Notes: generated from the sequence alone by a model not told the origin. A stretch of 64,000 nucleotides of DNA from Paenibacillus macerans (GCF_900454495.1 NZ_UGSI01000002.1:868001-932000); one strand, 5' to 3'; positions 1 through 9,343 are shown, numbered from the stretch's first letter. Numbers and translations are program-made.

Positions 1-1530
1 TTGCTTGGGTGCGGATTTGTCGGAATTACCCGCCCCGCCTTTGCTTCCGGACGAGTTATCGGTTCCACCGACGGCAATCACCGCCGGCTGCGCCGGGTAA
101 ATGTCTTCGGAGATACGAATCCGCTCTACCGCGCGGCCGTCGACTTTTTTAATCCGGTACGTTTCGACGACATAACCCTGCTTTCCTGGCAAGACCAGTT
201 GCTTGCTTCCCGCAGGGAGCGCACTGTTGACAACGTGTTTTTTCGGCGCGGGAATCTCTTCCGTTGTGCGGGATTCAACGGCGTAGGTGACGTTTTCGGG
301 GATATCGCCAAACAGCTTGACGGTCAGCCGCTTATTTTCGATCTTCGCGCGGATGAGAAGGTGGCGGCCAGACGTATTTTTGAAGCGGAAATTGATGTGG
401 CCTTGGGCAAATGTTGCATCCTGCCCTTTGGGCAAATAGCTGACCGGCACGGAATGGTTGCGGCGCTCCACGATATCGAGCCCGGCGCGCACCGCCGCAT
501 TGTAAAGCGTACTGGATACCTGGCAGATGCCGCCTCCCACCCCCGGCACAAGCTTGCCCGCAAAAATGACCGGCGCTTCGCGGAAACCGTACGTTTTCTC
601 GGCGTATTCCACCGCTTTGCCATAATCGAAAATTTCGCCCGGCGCCAGCACCTTGCCGTCAATGCTTCGCGCGGCCACATCCACATTATGGATTCTTCCC
701 GCGCCGCTGGTCAGCAGCCCGGTGGAAAATTGCACGATTTTGCGGCGGATGCCTTCTTTTTTCAAGATTTCGACCGTAACCTTCGGCTGAACCGTACGCA
801 GCGGGACGCTGAGGCGGATTGGAGCATAAGCGCCGGGAGATCGCCCGGTCGGGTTATTTTTGCCGGGGGCATACTCGCCATGGCCTTTCTCACCGGGGAC
901 ATTCCCGTCTTCCGGACCGGTCCCATCTCCGGACTTTGGCTCCCCCCGTTCAACGAGCCGCCGGTTCCATTCCGCTTCGGCTGCTTTTACGACCTGGGGC
1001 GCTAGCCGCTCCCAATCGACACGCAGCACCGTTTTTTCCGGCAGGTAGCGGATTTGATCGTCAGGCGTAATCGTTCGGACCGCGTCCACCGGATCGCCGA
1101 ATTGCGCTTTTTCCCATGAAGGCGGAAAGACCGACTGCAGCTTTTTTTCATCTAAAGCGATTTTTAGATCCCACTGCTTCGGGAAATTCCTCCGGGCTTG
1201 CACCCGTTCCCATAGCGTCCCGGTCTCCAGCTGCCGGACCGCGGCATGAAAGGAGTGGGTCTCGAAGGAGATTCCGGTTTCCCGCCAGGCCAGCGTTTTT
1301 TCGCTTTCGCCCGCCGACAAAATTACTTTTTTCTTCAATACCTGGGCAATCTCTTCATCCAGCAGCCTGAGCGCATCAGCGCTTTGGCGGCCGCCCAGCG
1401 GTAGACCGGCGACGATCGTTCCCCGGGGAATCGAGCCCTGCACCGCATATAAATACAGTCCGCCGAGCAACAGCAGGCCGGTAAATATAACCACTCCGAT
1501 GGAGATCATTGCCAAACGAATTTTTCTCAT
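1..1530 (-). CDS. VanW-family exported protein, C-terminus cut by window edge
   Basis: Reading the minus strand from ATG at 1530 gives at least 510 residues running off the left edge. A ribosome site AAGGAG lies 7 bases upstream. An N-terminal membrane segment (about residues 6-28) is followed by two putative peptidoglycan-binding-like repeats, then a VanW core with GEIFDYGKAVEYAEKTYGF and GVGGGICQVSSTLYNA. The far end (TYRIKKVDGRAVERIRISED) resembles a G5 domain. Family members are cell-envelope proteins of unclear biochemical role; despite the name, no vancomycin-resistance genes are nearby. It is divergent from ftsE. The missing C-terminus prevents a length check. Confidence 0.85.
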   Translation of the reverse strand, partial: MRKIRLAMISIGVVIFTGLLLLGGLYLYAVQGSIPRGTIVAGLPLGGRQSADALRLLDEEIAQVLKKKVILSAGESEKTLAWRETGISFETHSFHAAVRQLETGTLWERVQARRNFPKQWDLKIALDEKKLQSVFPPSWEKAQFGDPVDAVRTITPDDQIRYLPEKTVLRVDWERLAPQVVKAAEAEWNRRLVERGEPKSGDGTGPEDGNVPGEKGHGEYAPGKNNPTGRSPGAYAPIRLSVPLRTVQPKVTVEILKKEGIRRKIVQFSTGLLTSGAGRIHNVDVAARSIDGKVLAPGEIFDYGKAVEYAEKTYGFREAPVIFAGKLVPGVGGGICQVSSTLYNAAVRAGLDIVERRNHSVPVSYLPKGQDATFAQGHINFRFKNTSGRHLLIRAKIENKRLTVKLFGDIPENVTYAVESRTTEEIPAPKKHVVNSALPAGSKQLVLPGKQGYVVETYRIKKVDGRAVERIRISEDIYPAQPAVIAVGGTDNSSGSKGGAGNSDKSAPKQ

Positions 1531-1773
1531 AATCTGCTCCTTCAATGGTTGATCTTTTTTTGCGCCTGGAAAAATCCTTGTACAACCATATATATGATGG
1601 AAAGCAGGAAACTTTCGGGTACTCAAAAAGTAACATCTTTGTTACAATATAAATCGGACTAAAATGAAATTACTCGGGTTTTAAAGGATTTGGCAAGAAC
1701 ATGTCGAATGTAAAATAGGGCTGTCTAAGATATAGAAATCAAGTTTTGGAATCAAGGTTTAGGACGTGATGAA

Positions 1774-2460
1774 GTGATAGAGATGCAGGATGTCTGGAAG
1801 ACGTATCCGAACGGAACCCATGCCCTGAAAGGGGTATCGGTCAAAATAGACCGCAATGAATTCGTTTATCTGGTCGGGCCCTCGGGTGCAGGGAAATCGA
1901 CCTTTATGAAGCTTATATACCGGGAAGAGGTGCCCACCAAAGGGCAAATTTCCGTCAATGGATTTAACATCGGCAAGCTCAAGCCCCGCAAAATTCCGTA
2001 TGTCCGCCGAAATATCGGCGTCATTTTCCAAGATTTTCGCCTGCTGCCAAAGCTCACGGCATATGAAAACGTCGCGTTTGCTCTGGAGGTTATCGAAGCT
2101 CCCAAAAAAGTAATCAAGAAGCGTGTGATGGAAGTGCTCGAACTGGTCGGGCTGAAAAATAAAGCAAACCGCGATCCATCCCAGCTCTCCGGCGGTGAAC
2201 AACAGCGCGTCGCCATCGCGAGAGCGATCGTCAACAGTCCGTCCGTCATCATTGCGGACGAGCCTACCGGCAACCTGGATCCCGAGACGTCATGGGGGAT
2301 CATGCAACTGCTTGATGAGATCAATTTCCGCGGCACGACGATCGTCATGGCCACCCATAACAAAGAAATCGTTAACACCATGCGCAAGCGCGTGATTGCC
2401 ATCGAACACGGCAACATCGTGCGAGACCAGCTGAGAGGGGAATACGGTTATGACTATTAG
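1774..2460 (+). CDS. ftsE: Cell-division ABC transporter ATPase FtsE
   Basis: 228 residues, the normal length of FtsE. Walker A is GPSGAGKST (35-43), the signature LSGGEQQR and Walker B ending in DEPTGNLD are intact, and the N-terminus MIEMQDVWKTYPNG is typical of the family. The start is GTG with only a weak upstream ribosome site. FtsE forms a membrane complex with FtsX that uses ATP hydrolysis to switch on peptidoglycan hydrolases at the septum or side wall. The coding region overlaps ftsX by 11 bases, so translation is probably coupled. The putative hydrolase target lies just downstream. Confidence 0.96.
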   Translation: MIEMQDVWKTYPNGTHALKGVSVKIDRNEFVYLVGPSGAGKSTFMKLIYREEVPTKGQISVNGFNIGKLKPRKIPYVRRNIGVIFQDFRLLPKLTAYENVAFALEVIEAPKKVIKKRVMEVLELVGLKNKANRDPSQLSGGEQQRVAIARAIVNSPSVIIADEPTGNLDPETSWGIMQLLDEINFRGTTIVMATHNKEIVNTMRKRVIAIEHGNIVRDQLRGEYGYDY

Positions 2461-3364
2461 CACCTTCTTCCGGCATTTGCGGGAAGGCGCGAAAAACGTG
2501 TTCCGCAACGGCTGGATGTCGGTGGCGTCGATCACTTCAATCATCGTTTCGCTGCTGATTCTCGGCGTGTTTATTCTGCTAGTGCTTAATGTCAACTCGT
2601 TTGCCGACGAAGCGGACAGCCAGGTGCAGATCAAGGCTTATCTGAATTCCAACGTCACCGAAGCCGTGCGCAATCAGCTTTCCAACGAGATCGGTTCGAT
2701 GGCCGAAGTCAGCCGGGTTACGCTGATCCCCAAAGCGCAAGGGTTGAAGGATTTCAAGGAAAAGCTGGGGGAACAAGGCAAGGAATTGCTGGAGGGCTAC
2801 GACGAAAAGACGAACCCGATTCCCGATACGTTCCAGGTGGAAGTTGTCGAACCGACGACGATCCCCTATGTGGCGAGCAAGATTCAGGCGCTTAACGACA
2901 AATATGACGGAGACCCGGTCTATAAGGTCAATTACGGACAGGGCACGGTCGAAAAATTGTTCAAAATCACGCGTTTAATACGCAACATCGGCTTTGCGTT
3001 TGTAGCGGGCCTCGGCTTGATGGCGATGTTTCTCATCTCGAACACGATTCGCGTGACCATTTTGGCCCGCCGCCGCGAGATTGGCATCATGAAGCTGGTC
3101 GGCGCGACGAACCGGTTTATCCGCTGGCCGTTTTTCGTGGAGGGCGCGCTGATTGGCCTGATCGGCTCGCTCATTACGGTAGCGATTCTTTACATCAGTT
3201 ACGATCAACTGGTTCAGTCCGTGAAAGCGGACATTACACTGGCGTTCCGGCTGGTGCCGGTCAGTGAAATCGGTCTGGAGCTCGGGGGACTGCTTGTCGG
3301 CCTGGGCCTGCTGATCGGCATTTGGGGCAGCACGATGTCGATCCGCAAGTTTTTGAAGGTGTAG
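2450..3364 (+). CDS. ftsX: Cell-division ABC transporter permease FtsX
   Basis: 304 residues with the FtsX plan: a cytoplasmic N-terminus, membrane helix 1 (about 23-47), a long extracellular loop (about 50-165), and three further helices (about 175-200, 225-250, 270-295). The segment NTIRVTILARRREIGIMKLVGA is the FtsX/MacB permease signature, of which only part is quoted here: RREIGIMKLVGATN. The large outer loop is the part that contacts peptidoglycan hydrolases in characterised FtsX proteins. It overlaps ftsE and is followed by a repeat element and an EnvC-like gene. Confidence 0.95.
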   Translation: MTISTFFRHLREGAKNVFRNGWMSVASITSIIVSLLILGVFILLVLNVNSFADEADSQVQIKAYLNSNVTEAVRNQLSNEIGSMAEVSRVTLIPKAQGLKDFKEKLGEQGKELLEGYDEKTNPIPDTFQVEVVEPTTIPYVASKIQALNDKYDGDPVYKVNYGQGTVEKLFKITRLIRNIGFAFVAGLGLMAMFLISNTIRVTILARRREIGIMKLVGATNRFIRWPFFVEGALIGLIGSLITVAILYISYDQLVQSVKADITLAFRLVPVSEIGLELGGLLVGLGLLIGIWGSTMSIRKFLKV

Positions 3365-3411
3365 TGCGGGAAAACTTTGCGATTAAGAAGTTGAAGTTGA
3401 ATTATAATCCG

Positions 3412-3579
3412 AGTTAAAAATTCGACTTTTCAGCGCCGAGAAGGTTGGATGAAGCCGGGAGTGAGTAGCGGAGCGTAGGGTAGCCTACGTGAGCAACGGA
3501 GCGACCGGCTGAATTCAAGATTCGATGTCGGTCTCACTCCCAGAGTTACTTCGCGATCAAAAGTTGAATTTTTGACAAC
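3412..3579. repeat. Imperfect-palindrome intergenic repeat, family R1, copy A
   Basis: The ends are inverted repeats (AAAAATTCGACTTTTCAGCG against the complement of CGCGATCAAAAGTTGAATTTTT). The centre holds the conserved strings GAGAAGGTTGGATGAAGC, GAGTAGCGGAGCGTAGG and GTGAGCAACGGA, and a hairpin with arms CGTAGG/CCTACG. An outer hairpin GGGAGTGAG/CTCACTCCC is specific to this copy. Related copies lie at 21093-21466, 21484-21652 and 21669-21838. It separates ftsX from the hydrolase gene. Confidence 0.85.
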
Positions 3580-3606
3580 ATCTATAAGAAGGATGGGGAA
3601 ACGAAG

Positions 3607-4818
3607 TTGAAGAAATGGGTAGCCACGATCGCCGTAGTGTCCTTAGCCGCTTTGATCTTCCAGCCTGCTGAAGGCTCTGCCAAAACGATCAGCCAGATCG
3701 ACAAAGAACTGAAACAGCTGCAGCGGCAGGCCGCCGAAGCCAAAAAAATGCAGGAAAAAGCCGCCGGGCAAAAGCAGGAAGCGAAGCATTACGTTAACAA
3801 AAACAGGAATTACCTCAAACAGCTGCTGGCGCAAATTGAGTCGGTCAGCAACCAGTTGACGAAAATCGCCGTCGAAATTGATCAAACCGAGGAAAACTTG
3901 CATGAGACCGCTCAGAAGCTGGAGACAACCGAAGCGCGGATCAAAGAGCGTTCGCATTTGCTCGATACCCGGGTCCGGCTGATGTATACCGATGGAGCCG
4001 TTTCCTATTTGGATGTTTTGCTGTCCTCGACGAGCTTTACCGATTTTTTGGAACGCGCCGATTCGCTGCAGGCGATCATCAATCAGGATCATGTTCTGCT
4101 GGAAGAGCATAAACGGGACAAGGAACTGATTACGGAGCAGAAGGCCCAGCTTGAGAAGGATTATGCAAAGGTCAAAAAGCTGTATGCCGAAGCCGAAGAC
4201 CGCAAAAGCCAACTCAAGACCAAAGAAGAAGAGAAGCAGCAATTGATCGCCAAATACAGCGCGGAAATCGAAGAATCCGACGATATCAGCGAAGAGCAGG
4301 AACAGCTGCTGGTTGAACTTGCGACCAAGCGGTCTGCGCTCGAAAAGGAGAAAAACAAGCTGAAGGCGGCCCAGGTCTACACTTATAGAAGAAGCTCCTC
4401 GGGGTCCGGCGGTTTTAAAGGGAACGGCGGCGCGTTTGGGCTTCCGGTGAACGGGGCCCGGATTTCTTCGGGGTACGGAACGCGAATCCATCCGATTACC
4501 GGGGTGAGGAAGAAACATACCGGGGTGGATTTTGCGGCTCCGCAAGGGACGGATATCCATGCCGCCGAAGGCGGCGTTGTCATCGTTGCCGAGTGGTGGA
4601 GCGGTTACGGGAACGCGGTGATCATCGACCATGGCGACAACGTGTGGACGCTATATGGACATATTCGCAATGGCGGCATCATGGTTGAAAAAGGGCAGCA
4701 GGTCAAAAAAGGCGAAAAAATCGCCGAAGTCGGCAGCACCGGCAATTCGACGGGGCCTCACTGCCACTTTGAGGTGCGGATTAACGGAACACCTGTAGAC
4801 CCTATGCCGTATTTGTAA
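3607..4818 (+). CDS. EnvC-like M23 metallopeptidase, probable FtsEX partner
   Basis: 403 residues from a TTG start, with GGGGAA about 6 bases upstream. A signal peptide (1-25, cleavage near GSA-KT) leads into a long coiled coil (about 27-255), a Ser/Gly linker, and a C-terminal LytM/M23 domain (about 280-400). The zinc ligands of the family appear intact: H304 and D308 in HTGVD, and H385/H387 in GPHCHFE. The enzyme class cuts peptide cross-links in peptidoglycan. The coiled-coil plus M23 layout is that of EnvC/NlpD, which act through FtsEX, encoded directly upstream. Unlike E. coli EnvC it keeps its ligands and may be active itself. Confidence 0.9.
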   Translation: MKKWVATIAVVSLAALIFQPAEGSAKTISQIDKELKQLQRQAAEAKKMQEKAAGQKQEAKHYVNKNRNYLKQLLAQIESVSNQLTKIAVEIDQTEENLHETAQKLETTEARIKERSHLLDTRVRLMYTDGAVSYLDVLLSSTSFTDFLERADSLQAIINQDHVLLEEHKRDKELITEQKAQLEKDYAKVKKLYAEAEDRKSQLKTKEEEKQQLIAKYSAEIEESDDISEEQEQLLVELATKRSALEKEKNKLKAAQVYTYRRSSSGSGGFKGNGGAFGLPVNGARISSGYGTRIHPITGVRKKHTGVDFAAPQGTDIHAAEGGVVIVAEWWSGYGNAVIIDHGDNVWTLYGHIRNGGIMVEKGQQVKKGEKIAEVGSTGNSTGPHCHFEVRINGTPVDPMPYL

Positions 4819-5012
4819 TAAAATAGCGTTATGATGCGATAGAAAAAACGGATACCGCCCGCTCGGGACGGATTATCCGTTTTTCCGTTGTTCATGCGGG
4901 ATTGGTAAATATTTATTATGGACAGAACATATACTATGGGACGTTCCATTTTTGGACTTGCTGGGCCTTACCTTGTCGTATGGCCGATCAATCGGAGGCG
5001 GTGAATTTATTT

Positions 5013-6464
5013 ATGTTTAAAGGACGTACCGTTACATTGCTGGTCGTGGTGTCTATGCTGGTCAGCTGCTTGCTGACGTTGACTTTGACGGGCGAATGGA
5101 GTTTCGCCGGTTCGGCGCCGCTGCGCAGCGGGCTGTTTGCCGACAGCAGCGGGCAGAGCAGCAAAGCCGGCATCGAGAAAATCGAAAAGGCGCTGGCCTT
5201 GGTGGAAAAAAATTATGTCGAAGACGTCGACCAGAAGAAGCTGGTGGACGGAGCGATCGACGGTATGATGGGCGCGTTGGGGGACCCATTCTCGTCCTAT
5301 ATGGCGCCGGACACGGCGCAGCAGTTCTCGGAGCAAATCGAAGGCTCTTTTACCGGCATCGGGGCGGAAGTGTCGATGGAAAACGGAAACGTCGTGGTCG
5401 TTTCTCCGATCAAAGGCTCTCCGGCCGAAAAAGCCGGGATCCAGCCGAAGGATATTTTGCTGTCGGTTAATGGCGAATCGTTCGAGGGGCTCAGCCTGAA
5501 TGAAGCGGTCGCCAAAATCCGCGGCCCGAAAGGGACGGAGGCCAAAATCAAAGTGAAGCGGGCCGGCTCGGACACGACGCTGGAGTTTACGATCGTCCGC
5601 GACGATATCGCCCTGGAAACGGTATATTCCCGCATGGAGGACGGCGGCGTGGGTGTAATCGAGGTCACCGAGTTTTCGATGAACACGGCGGAACGCTTCA
5701 AGGAGGAGTTGGCTTCTCTGGAGAAGAAGGGGATGAAAGGGCTGGTCATCGACGTACGCAACAACCCGGGAGGCGTGCTGACCGTCGTCGAGGATATGTC
5801 CGAACAATTCGTGCCGAAAGGCAAGGTTATTGTGCAGGTTGAAGATAAAAACAAGCGCCGCCAGCAAACCTTATCGGACGGCAGCGGCAAAAAATATCCG
5901 ATCGTGGTCGTCACGAACAAGGGCAGCGCCAGCGCTTCGGAAATTTTGGCCGGGGCGCTGCAGGAATCGGCCGGAGCGAAGCTGGTCGGCGAAGCGACGT
6001 ACGGCAAAGGCACGGTTCAATCGAGCTACACGCAGGAAATGGGCGACGGCAGCATGCTTAAGATCACAATCGCCAAGTGGCTGACGCCGGACGGCGAGTG
6101 GATTCACAAAAAAGGCATCCAGCCGGACGTCGCCGTGCCGCAGCCGGATTATTTTTCGGTAGCGCCGATCAATAAAGAAAAAACGTTCAAATACGATATG
6201 CTGGGCGACGACATCAAGAGCGCGCAAACGATGCTGGACGGCTTGGGGCTGGACCCCGGACGCAAGGACGGATACTTCGACAAGCAGACGGAGAACGCCT
6301 TGAAGGAATTCCAAACGGGCCAAAAGATGGAGCCGACCGGCGTCCTGGACGCCAAGACGGCGGAAGCGCTGGAGAGCAGCGTCATCAAGCAAATCCGCGA
6401 TCCGAAAAACGACCTGCAGTTAAAACGGGCGGTCGAGGAAATCCGGAAGGAAATCGCTTCGTAA
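5013..6464 (+). CDS. ctpB: Carboxy-terminal processing protease CtpB (S41)
   Basis: 483 residues from ATG at 5013, preceded by GGAGG at 4994. An open frame extends upstream, but this start gives the usual CtpB length. Order: signal anchor (about 5-26), PDZ (about 105-190), S41 protease (about 200-375), and a peptidoglycan-binding repeat (about 400-455). The serine-lysine catalytic residues are S307 in GSASASE and K332 in GKGTVQ, with Q336 also conserved. The family cleaves protein C-termini outside the membrane and in Bacillus takes part in sporulation signalling. It sits between the FtsEX hydrolase and a MinJ-like gene, as in Bacillales. Confidence 0.94.
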   Translation: MFKGRTVTLLVVVSMLVSCLLTLTLTGEWSFAGSAPLRSGLFADSSGQSSKAGIEKIEKALALVEKNYVEDVDQKKLVDGAIDGMMGALGDPFSSYMAPDTAQQFSEQIEGSFTGIGAEVSMENGNVVVVSPIKGSPAEKAGIQPKDILLSVNGESFEGLSLNEAVAKIRGPKGTEAKIKVKRAGSDTTLEFTIVRDDIALETVYSRMEDGGVGVIEVTEFSMNTAERFKEELASLEKKGMKGLVIDVRNNPGGVLTVVEDMSEQFVPKGKVIVQVEDKNKRRQQTLSDGSGKKYPIVVVTNKGSASASEILAGALQESAGAKLVGEATYGKGTVQSSYTQEMGDGSMLKITIAKWLTPDGEWIHKKGIQPDVAVPQPDYFSVAPINKEKTFKYDMLGDDIKSAQTMLDGLGLDPGRKDGYFDKQTENALKEFQTGQKMEPTGVLDAKTAEALESSVIKQIRDPKNDLQLKRAVEEIRKEIAS

Positions 6465-6477
6465 GCGTCGAATCCAT

Positions 6478-6506
6478 AAGAAGGCTGAAACTTGGCCTTC
6501 TTTTTT
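6478..6506 (+). terminator. Rho-independent terminator after ctpB
   Basis: Arms AAGAAGGC and GCCTTCTT enclose a 9-base loop and are followed directly by a run of T. Confidence 0.85.
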
Positions 6507-6609
6507 CTTTGTTTGCATGTTGAAAGCAGAAACAAATACACCTAGAAAAGACGCTTCGGGAAACGGTCCGAAGTTGTCCGCTTGTTGCGAAAAGGAGCGT
6601 GAACATCCC

Positions 6610-8025
6610 TTGGATCTCATTCTTGAAGGATTGTGGAGTTTGGCGGAAGCGGCAGCGCAGTTGTTTTTGCAGCCTTTTTATTATATTTCTATCATCATGA
6701 TCGCGCTGCTTTATCGCCGGCAGGTGCTGCTGGAGCGCAAGCTGTTTCATGCACGCCTGCATAGCTGGGGCGCCCAAACGTGGCGTACCGTGATCGCCGG
6801 CCTGCTGGCGGGGGTTACGGTATCCGTCCTATTTGCCTTCCTCGGAATGGATCTGACGCTGGAAGGCATCGTCTGCATTTGGGCCGTCACGATTGTGCTG
6901 CTGCTGTTTCGCGTCCGGTATTTATGCCTGGCCTACTCGGTCGGACTGCTGGGGGTCGCACAGTTTGGCCTGAACCTGTTTCCGGGCTTTGCAGGGACGG
7001 GATGGGGCGGCGAAATCGTGCGCATTGTAAGAGAGCTTGATATGCCGGCGCTGCTGTGCCTGGTCGGGCTGCTGCATATTGCGGAAGGGCTGCTTGTCCG
7101 CTGGCAGGGGGCATCGTTTGCCGGTCCGCTGTTTTATGAAGGCAAGCGGGGCAAGCTGGTCGGCGGCTACCAAATGCAAAGCCTATGGGCGGTGCCGCTG
7201 TTTTTGCTGGTCCCGATGGAGACGGCGGGAAATGTGCTGCCGTGGACGCCGTTTTTTGGCGGTGACGCCTGGCAGGGTGGTTTCGGCATGATCGGGCTGC
7301 CGATTATCATCGGGTTTTCGGAAATGACCATGGGCTTTTTGCCGAAGGACAAGGCGCGCGTGTCGTCCGGGCGCTTGCTGGCGTATGGTGCGGCGGTACT
7401 GGTGCTGGCGCTGGCCGCGGCGTGGTGGAGTCCGCTGCTGCTGTTGGCGGCGCTGGCGGCGTTTCTGCTGCACGAAGGGCTGGTCTGGTACAGCCGCTAC
7501 GAGGAGCAGCGGCGCAGCCCGCTGTACGTGAACCCGCTGGGCGGGGTGAGGGTGCTTGCGGTGCTGCCGGGGAGCCCGGCGGACGAGCTTGGCATCCGGG
7601 CCGGCGAGACAATCGTCAAAGTGAACGGCGTGCCGGTGCCGACCAAGGAAGATCTGCATGCGGCGCTGCGGATCAACCCGGCTTATTGCAAGCTGGAGGT
7701 GCGGAATCTCGCGGGCGAGAGCAAGTTCCTCCAGCGGGCGATTTACGCCGGCGATCATCACCAGCTCGGCGCGATTTTGGCGCCGGACGAGCTGGCGCCG
7801 GCGGCGGTACGGCTGCAGCCGTTGTCGCTGCTGCAGCTTGTGCGCCCGCGGCGGAGCGCCCGTGCGGTGCAGGGCGCTCGCGCGAGCGGCGGCGGTGGCG
7901 CCGCCGCGGGAGGCACGGGCCCCGCAGGAGCGGGCGGGCCCGGCGCGGGAGCCGCTGCGCCGGCTTCGCGGGCGGCGCAGCGGCAGGGCGGCTCGGCGGC
8001 GGACGGCCCGGCCGCCGAGGTGTAG
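6610..8025 (+). CDS. MinJ-like polytopic membrane protein with PDZ domain
   Basis: 471 residues from a TTG start 12 bases after AAAGGAG at 6591-6597; the frame is open further upstream but that lies in the terminator region. Several hydrophobic helices fill about residues 15-310. A PDZ-like domain follows (about 320-390) with GSPADELGIRAGETIVKVNG. The position after ctpB and the helices-then-PDZ plan match MinJ (YvjD) of Bacillus, which links DivIVA to MinCD at division sites; orthology is inferred from this. The last 60 or so residues are Ala/Gly-rich low complexity encoded by a GC-rich, partly duplicated tract, so the C-terminus may differ between strains. Confidence 0.8.
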   Translation: MDLILEGLWSLAEAAAQLFLQPFYYISIIMIALLYRRQVLLERKLFHARLHSWGAQTWRTVIAGLLAGVTVSVLFAFLGMDLTLEGIVCIWAVTIVLLLFRVRYLCLAYSVGLLGVAQFGLNLFPGFAGTGWGGEIVRIVRELDMPALLCLVGLLHIAEGLLVRWQGASFAGPLFYEGKRGKLVGGYQMQSLWAVPLFLLVPMETAGNVLPWTPFFGGDAWQGGFGMIGLPIIIGFSEMTMGFLPKDKARVSSGRLLAYGAAVLVLALAAAWWSPLLLLAALAAFLLHEGLVWYSRYEEQRRSPLYVNPLGGVRVLAVLPGSPADELGIRAGETIVKVNGVPVPTKEDLHAALRINPAYCKLEVRNLAGESKFLQRAIYAGDHHQLGAILAPDELAPAAVRLQPLSLLQLVRPRRSARAVQGARASGGGGAAAGGTGPAGAGGPGAGAAAPASRAAQRQGGSAADGPAAEV

Positions 8026-8164
8026 CGCCCGGCGCGGTGCGGGGCGCTCGCGCGAGCGGCGGCGGAGGCGCCGCCGCAGAAGGCGCGTGCCCGGCGGGAG
8101 CAGGCGTGTCCGGCGCGGGAGCCGCAGGGCCGGCTTAGCGGGCGGCACAGCACGGGGCTGCTCG
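7865..8164 (+). repeat. GC-rich tandem duplication across the minJ-like 3' end
   Basis: Sequence from 7865 (CGGTGCAGGGCGCTCGCGCG) recurs from 8035 (CGGTGCGGGGCGCTCGCGCG) with a 170-base offset. About 130 bases align with scattered substitutions and small indels. The first copy encodes the Ala/Gly tail of the membrane protein; the second lies after its stop codon. Confidence 0.8.
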
Positions 8165-8290
8165 ACAGCACGCTCGGGCCGCCCCGGCCGCCCCGTTCCC
8201 CGAGGTATCGCACTCGCGGCATTGCCGTTGCTGCAGATACAGCGTGCTTTTTTCCTAACACGCGCTATTCTCTGCACGCTTCATAAAAAA

Positions 8291-8324
8291 AACTCCTGGA
8301 TAACGTTCCTCCAGGAGGTTTTTT
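8291..8324. terminator. Strong terminator after the minJ-like gene
   Basis: Arms CTCCTGGA (8293-8300) and TCCAGGAG (8310-8317), flanked by A-tract on the left and T-tract on the right, so it could act on both strands. Confidence 0.9.
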
Positions 8325-8431
8325 GGGATGCGCTAACGGACTCAGTTGCACTTACTTCACTCAAACTAATGTAAAATCACGTATTTGGCGCCCAATAAGG
8401 TCTAACTTTGCGGGATTTGTACAACTATATA

Positions 8432-8815
8432 GGCTCAACCTAATAATCAGCGCTCGATAAGGAGGGCCGGTAACCGGTCGTGGCAAGAAATATCGGCAGA
8501 TCAATATCCGCTGTCCGGACGCTTTGCACGATTATCCCATTTGATCCGGAAGCAGAGAGGAAGATAAATTCAGGAGAAGAAAATAGGTTTGGGAGAAGCA
8601 GACATGTTCGAGATCGTTAGACAGGTTTGTGGGAAGGCGGTTTAGGAGAAGTGAAGCAGACTTAACGGGAGCAACGGGGCAAGACACCGGGAAAAATGAA
8701 CGGACCGGAGTAGCCTCTACCCTCCACCCCCTGAACAAGAGGGATAATCGTGCAAAGCAGCCTGCAGGGATACCAAGCCACGAACGCTAAATACAGCCGC
8801 CTCAGAGCCAAAGTC
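8432..8815 (+). mobile_element. Non-coding repeat element E1, copy 1
   Basis: About 385 bases that recur in inverted orientation at 40869-41289. Shared blocks include CTCAACCTAATAATCAGCGC, GGCCGGTAACCG, GCAAGAAATATCGGCAGATC, GGTTTGGGAGAAGCAGACAT, GTTCGAGATC and CCGCCTCAGAGCCAAAGTC. An inner pair of inverted repeats, CTTTGCACGATTATCCC (8522-8538) and its complement (8741-8757), brackets a purine-rich core. No transposase is encoded. This looks like a MITE or another non-autonomous element. The 8815 boundary falls inside an open frame (see the neighbouring fragment), as expected for an insertion. Confidence 0.75.
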
Positions 8816-9037
8816 ATTCTCGGCCAGTTCCAACAAAATGCGTCTGGCTTGACGAACCGGTATTCGCAGATGTTCCGACAACTCGTTGGGCGTGAAGGGC
8901 CGCAGCAAACGGCGGGAGAAACGAACCGCTTCCGCCTCCAACCAGGTTAGGTCCGATTGCACGTCGACAGCAACAAATTTTCCGATAAACGAGAGTACCA
9001 ACTGCTGGCATGCTTGGGTTCGTTCATAATCGACAAT
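8717..9037 (-). pseudogene. Helix-turn-helix protein fragment cut by element E1
   Basis: The minus strand is open from just after a stop at 9038 to 8717. The part outside the element reads as a helix-turn-helix-like stretch, FTPNELSEHLRIPVRQARRI, preceded by a helical segment. From 8815 downward the frame runs into element E1, which supplies an unrelated tail ending in SCSGGGG. There is no convincing start with a ribosome site. I do not recognise the family. It is probably the remnant of a regulator interrupted by the element, but a short expressed protein cannot be excluded. Confidence 0.4.
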
Positions 9038-9172
9038 TTACGCAATCGAAAAAAATCCAGCCATCAAGTGCCAACGGGCTATGGCGCCAGCATAAGTCCT
9101 TAAAGCGTCTTACATCGAGATCCCTTGCATGGGGGCCGTATCCTTGGATATCAATGCCTCTTTTTGCTGTGT

Positions 9173-9188
9173 CTGGCATATATGCCAG
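9173..9188. promoter_or_regulatory. 16-base perfect palindrome upstream of the GNAT gene
   Basis: CTGGCATATATGCCAG is a perfect dyad about 155 bases before the acetyltransferase start. It could be an operator; the binding protein is unknown. Confidence 0.35.
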
Positions 9189-9343
9189 GTAATGTTATTT
9201 TCATGTATAGGCAACAGGTGGAGGTAATCCGCTAAAATTGAATTCTAACGAACCACGTGGCTTTGTACCAAAGGGTTTTGGAAACAAATGTATAATACTA
9301 ATGGTGGGCTATAGTTTAATTCTATCGAGGACGTGCCAGCAAA

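Noticed and set aside
1..1005. Long open plus-strand frame at the left edge
   Set aside because: It is antisense to the VanW-family gene, has no ribosome site and shows no family resemblance.
1..1530. Vancomycin resistance determinant
   Set aside because: VanW-family proteins are common in Firmicutes without resistance, and no van ligase, reductase or sensor genes are present.
7183..8277. Long minus-strand frame opposite the minJ-like gene
   Set aside because: Arg/Ala-rich low complexity typical of the antisense of GC-rich coding DNA.
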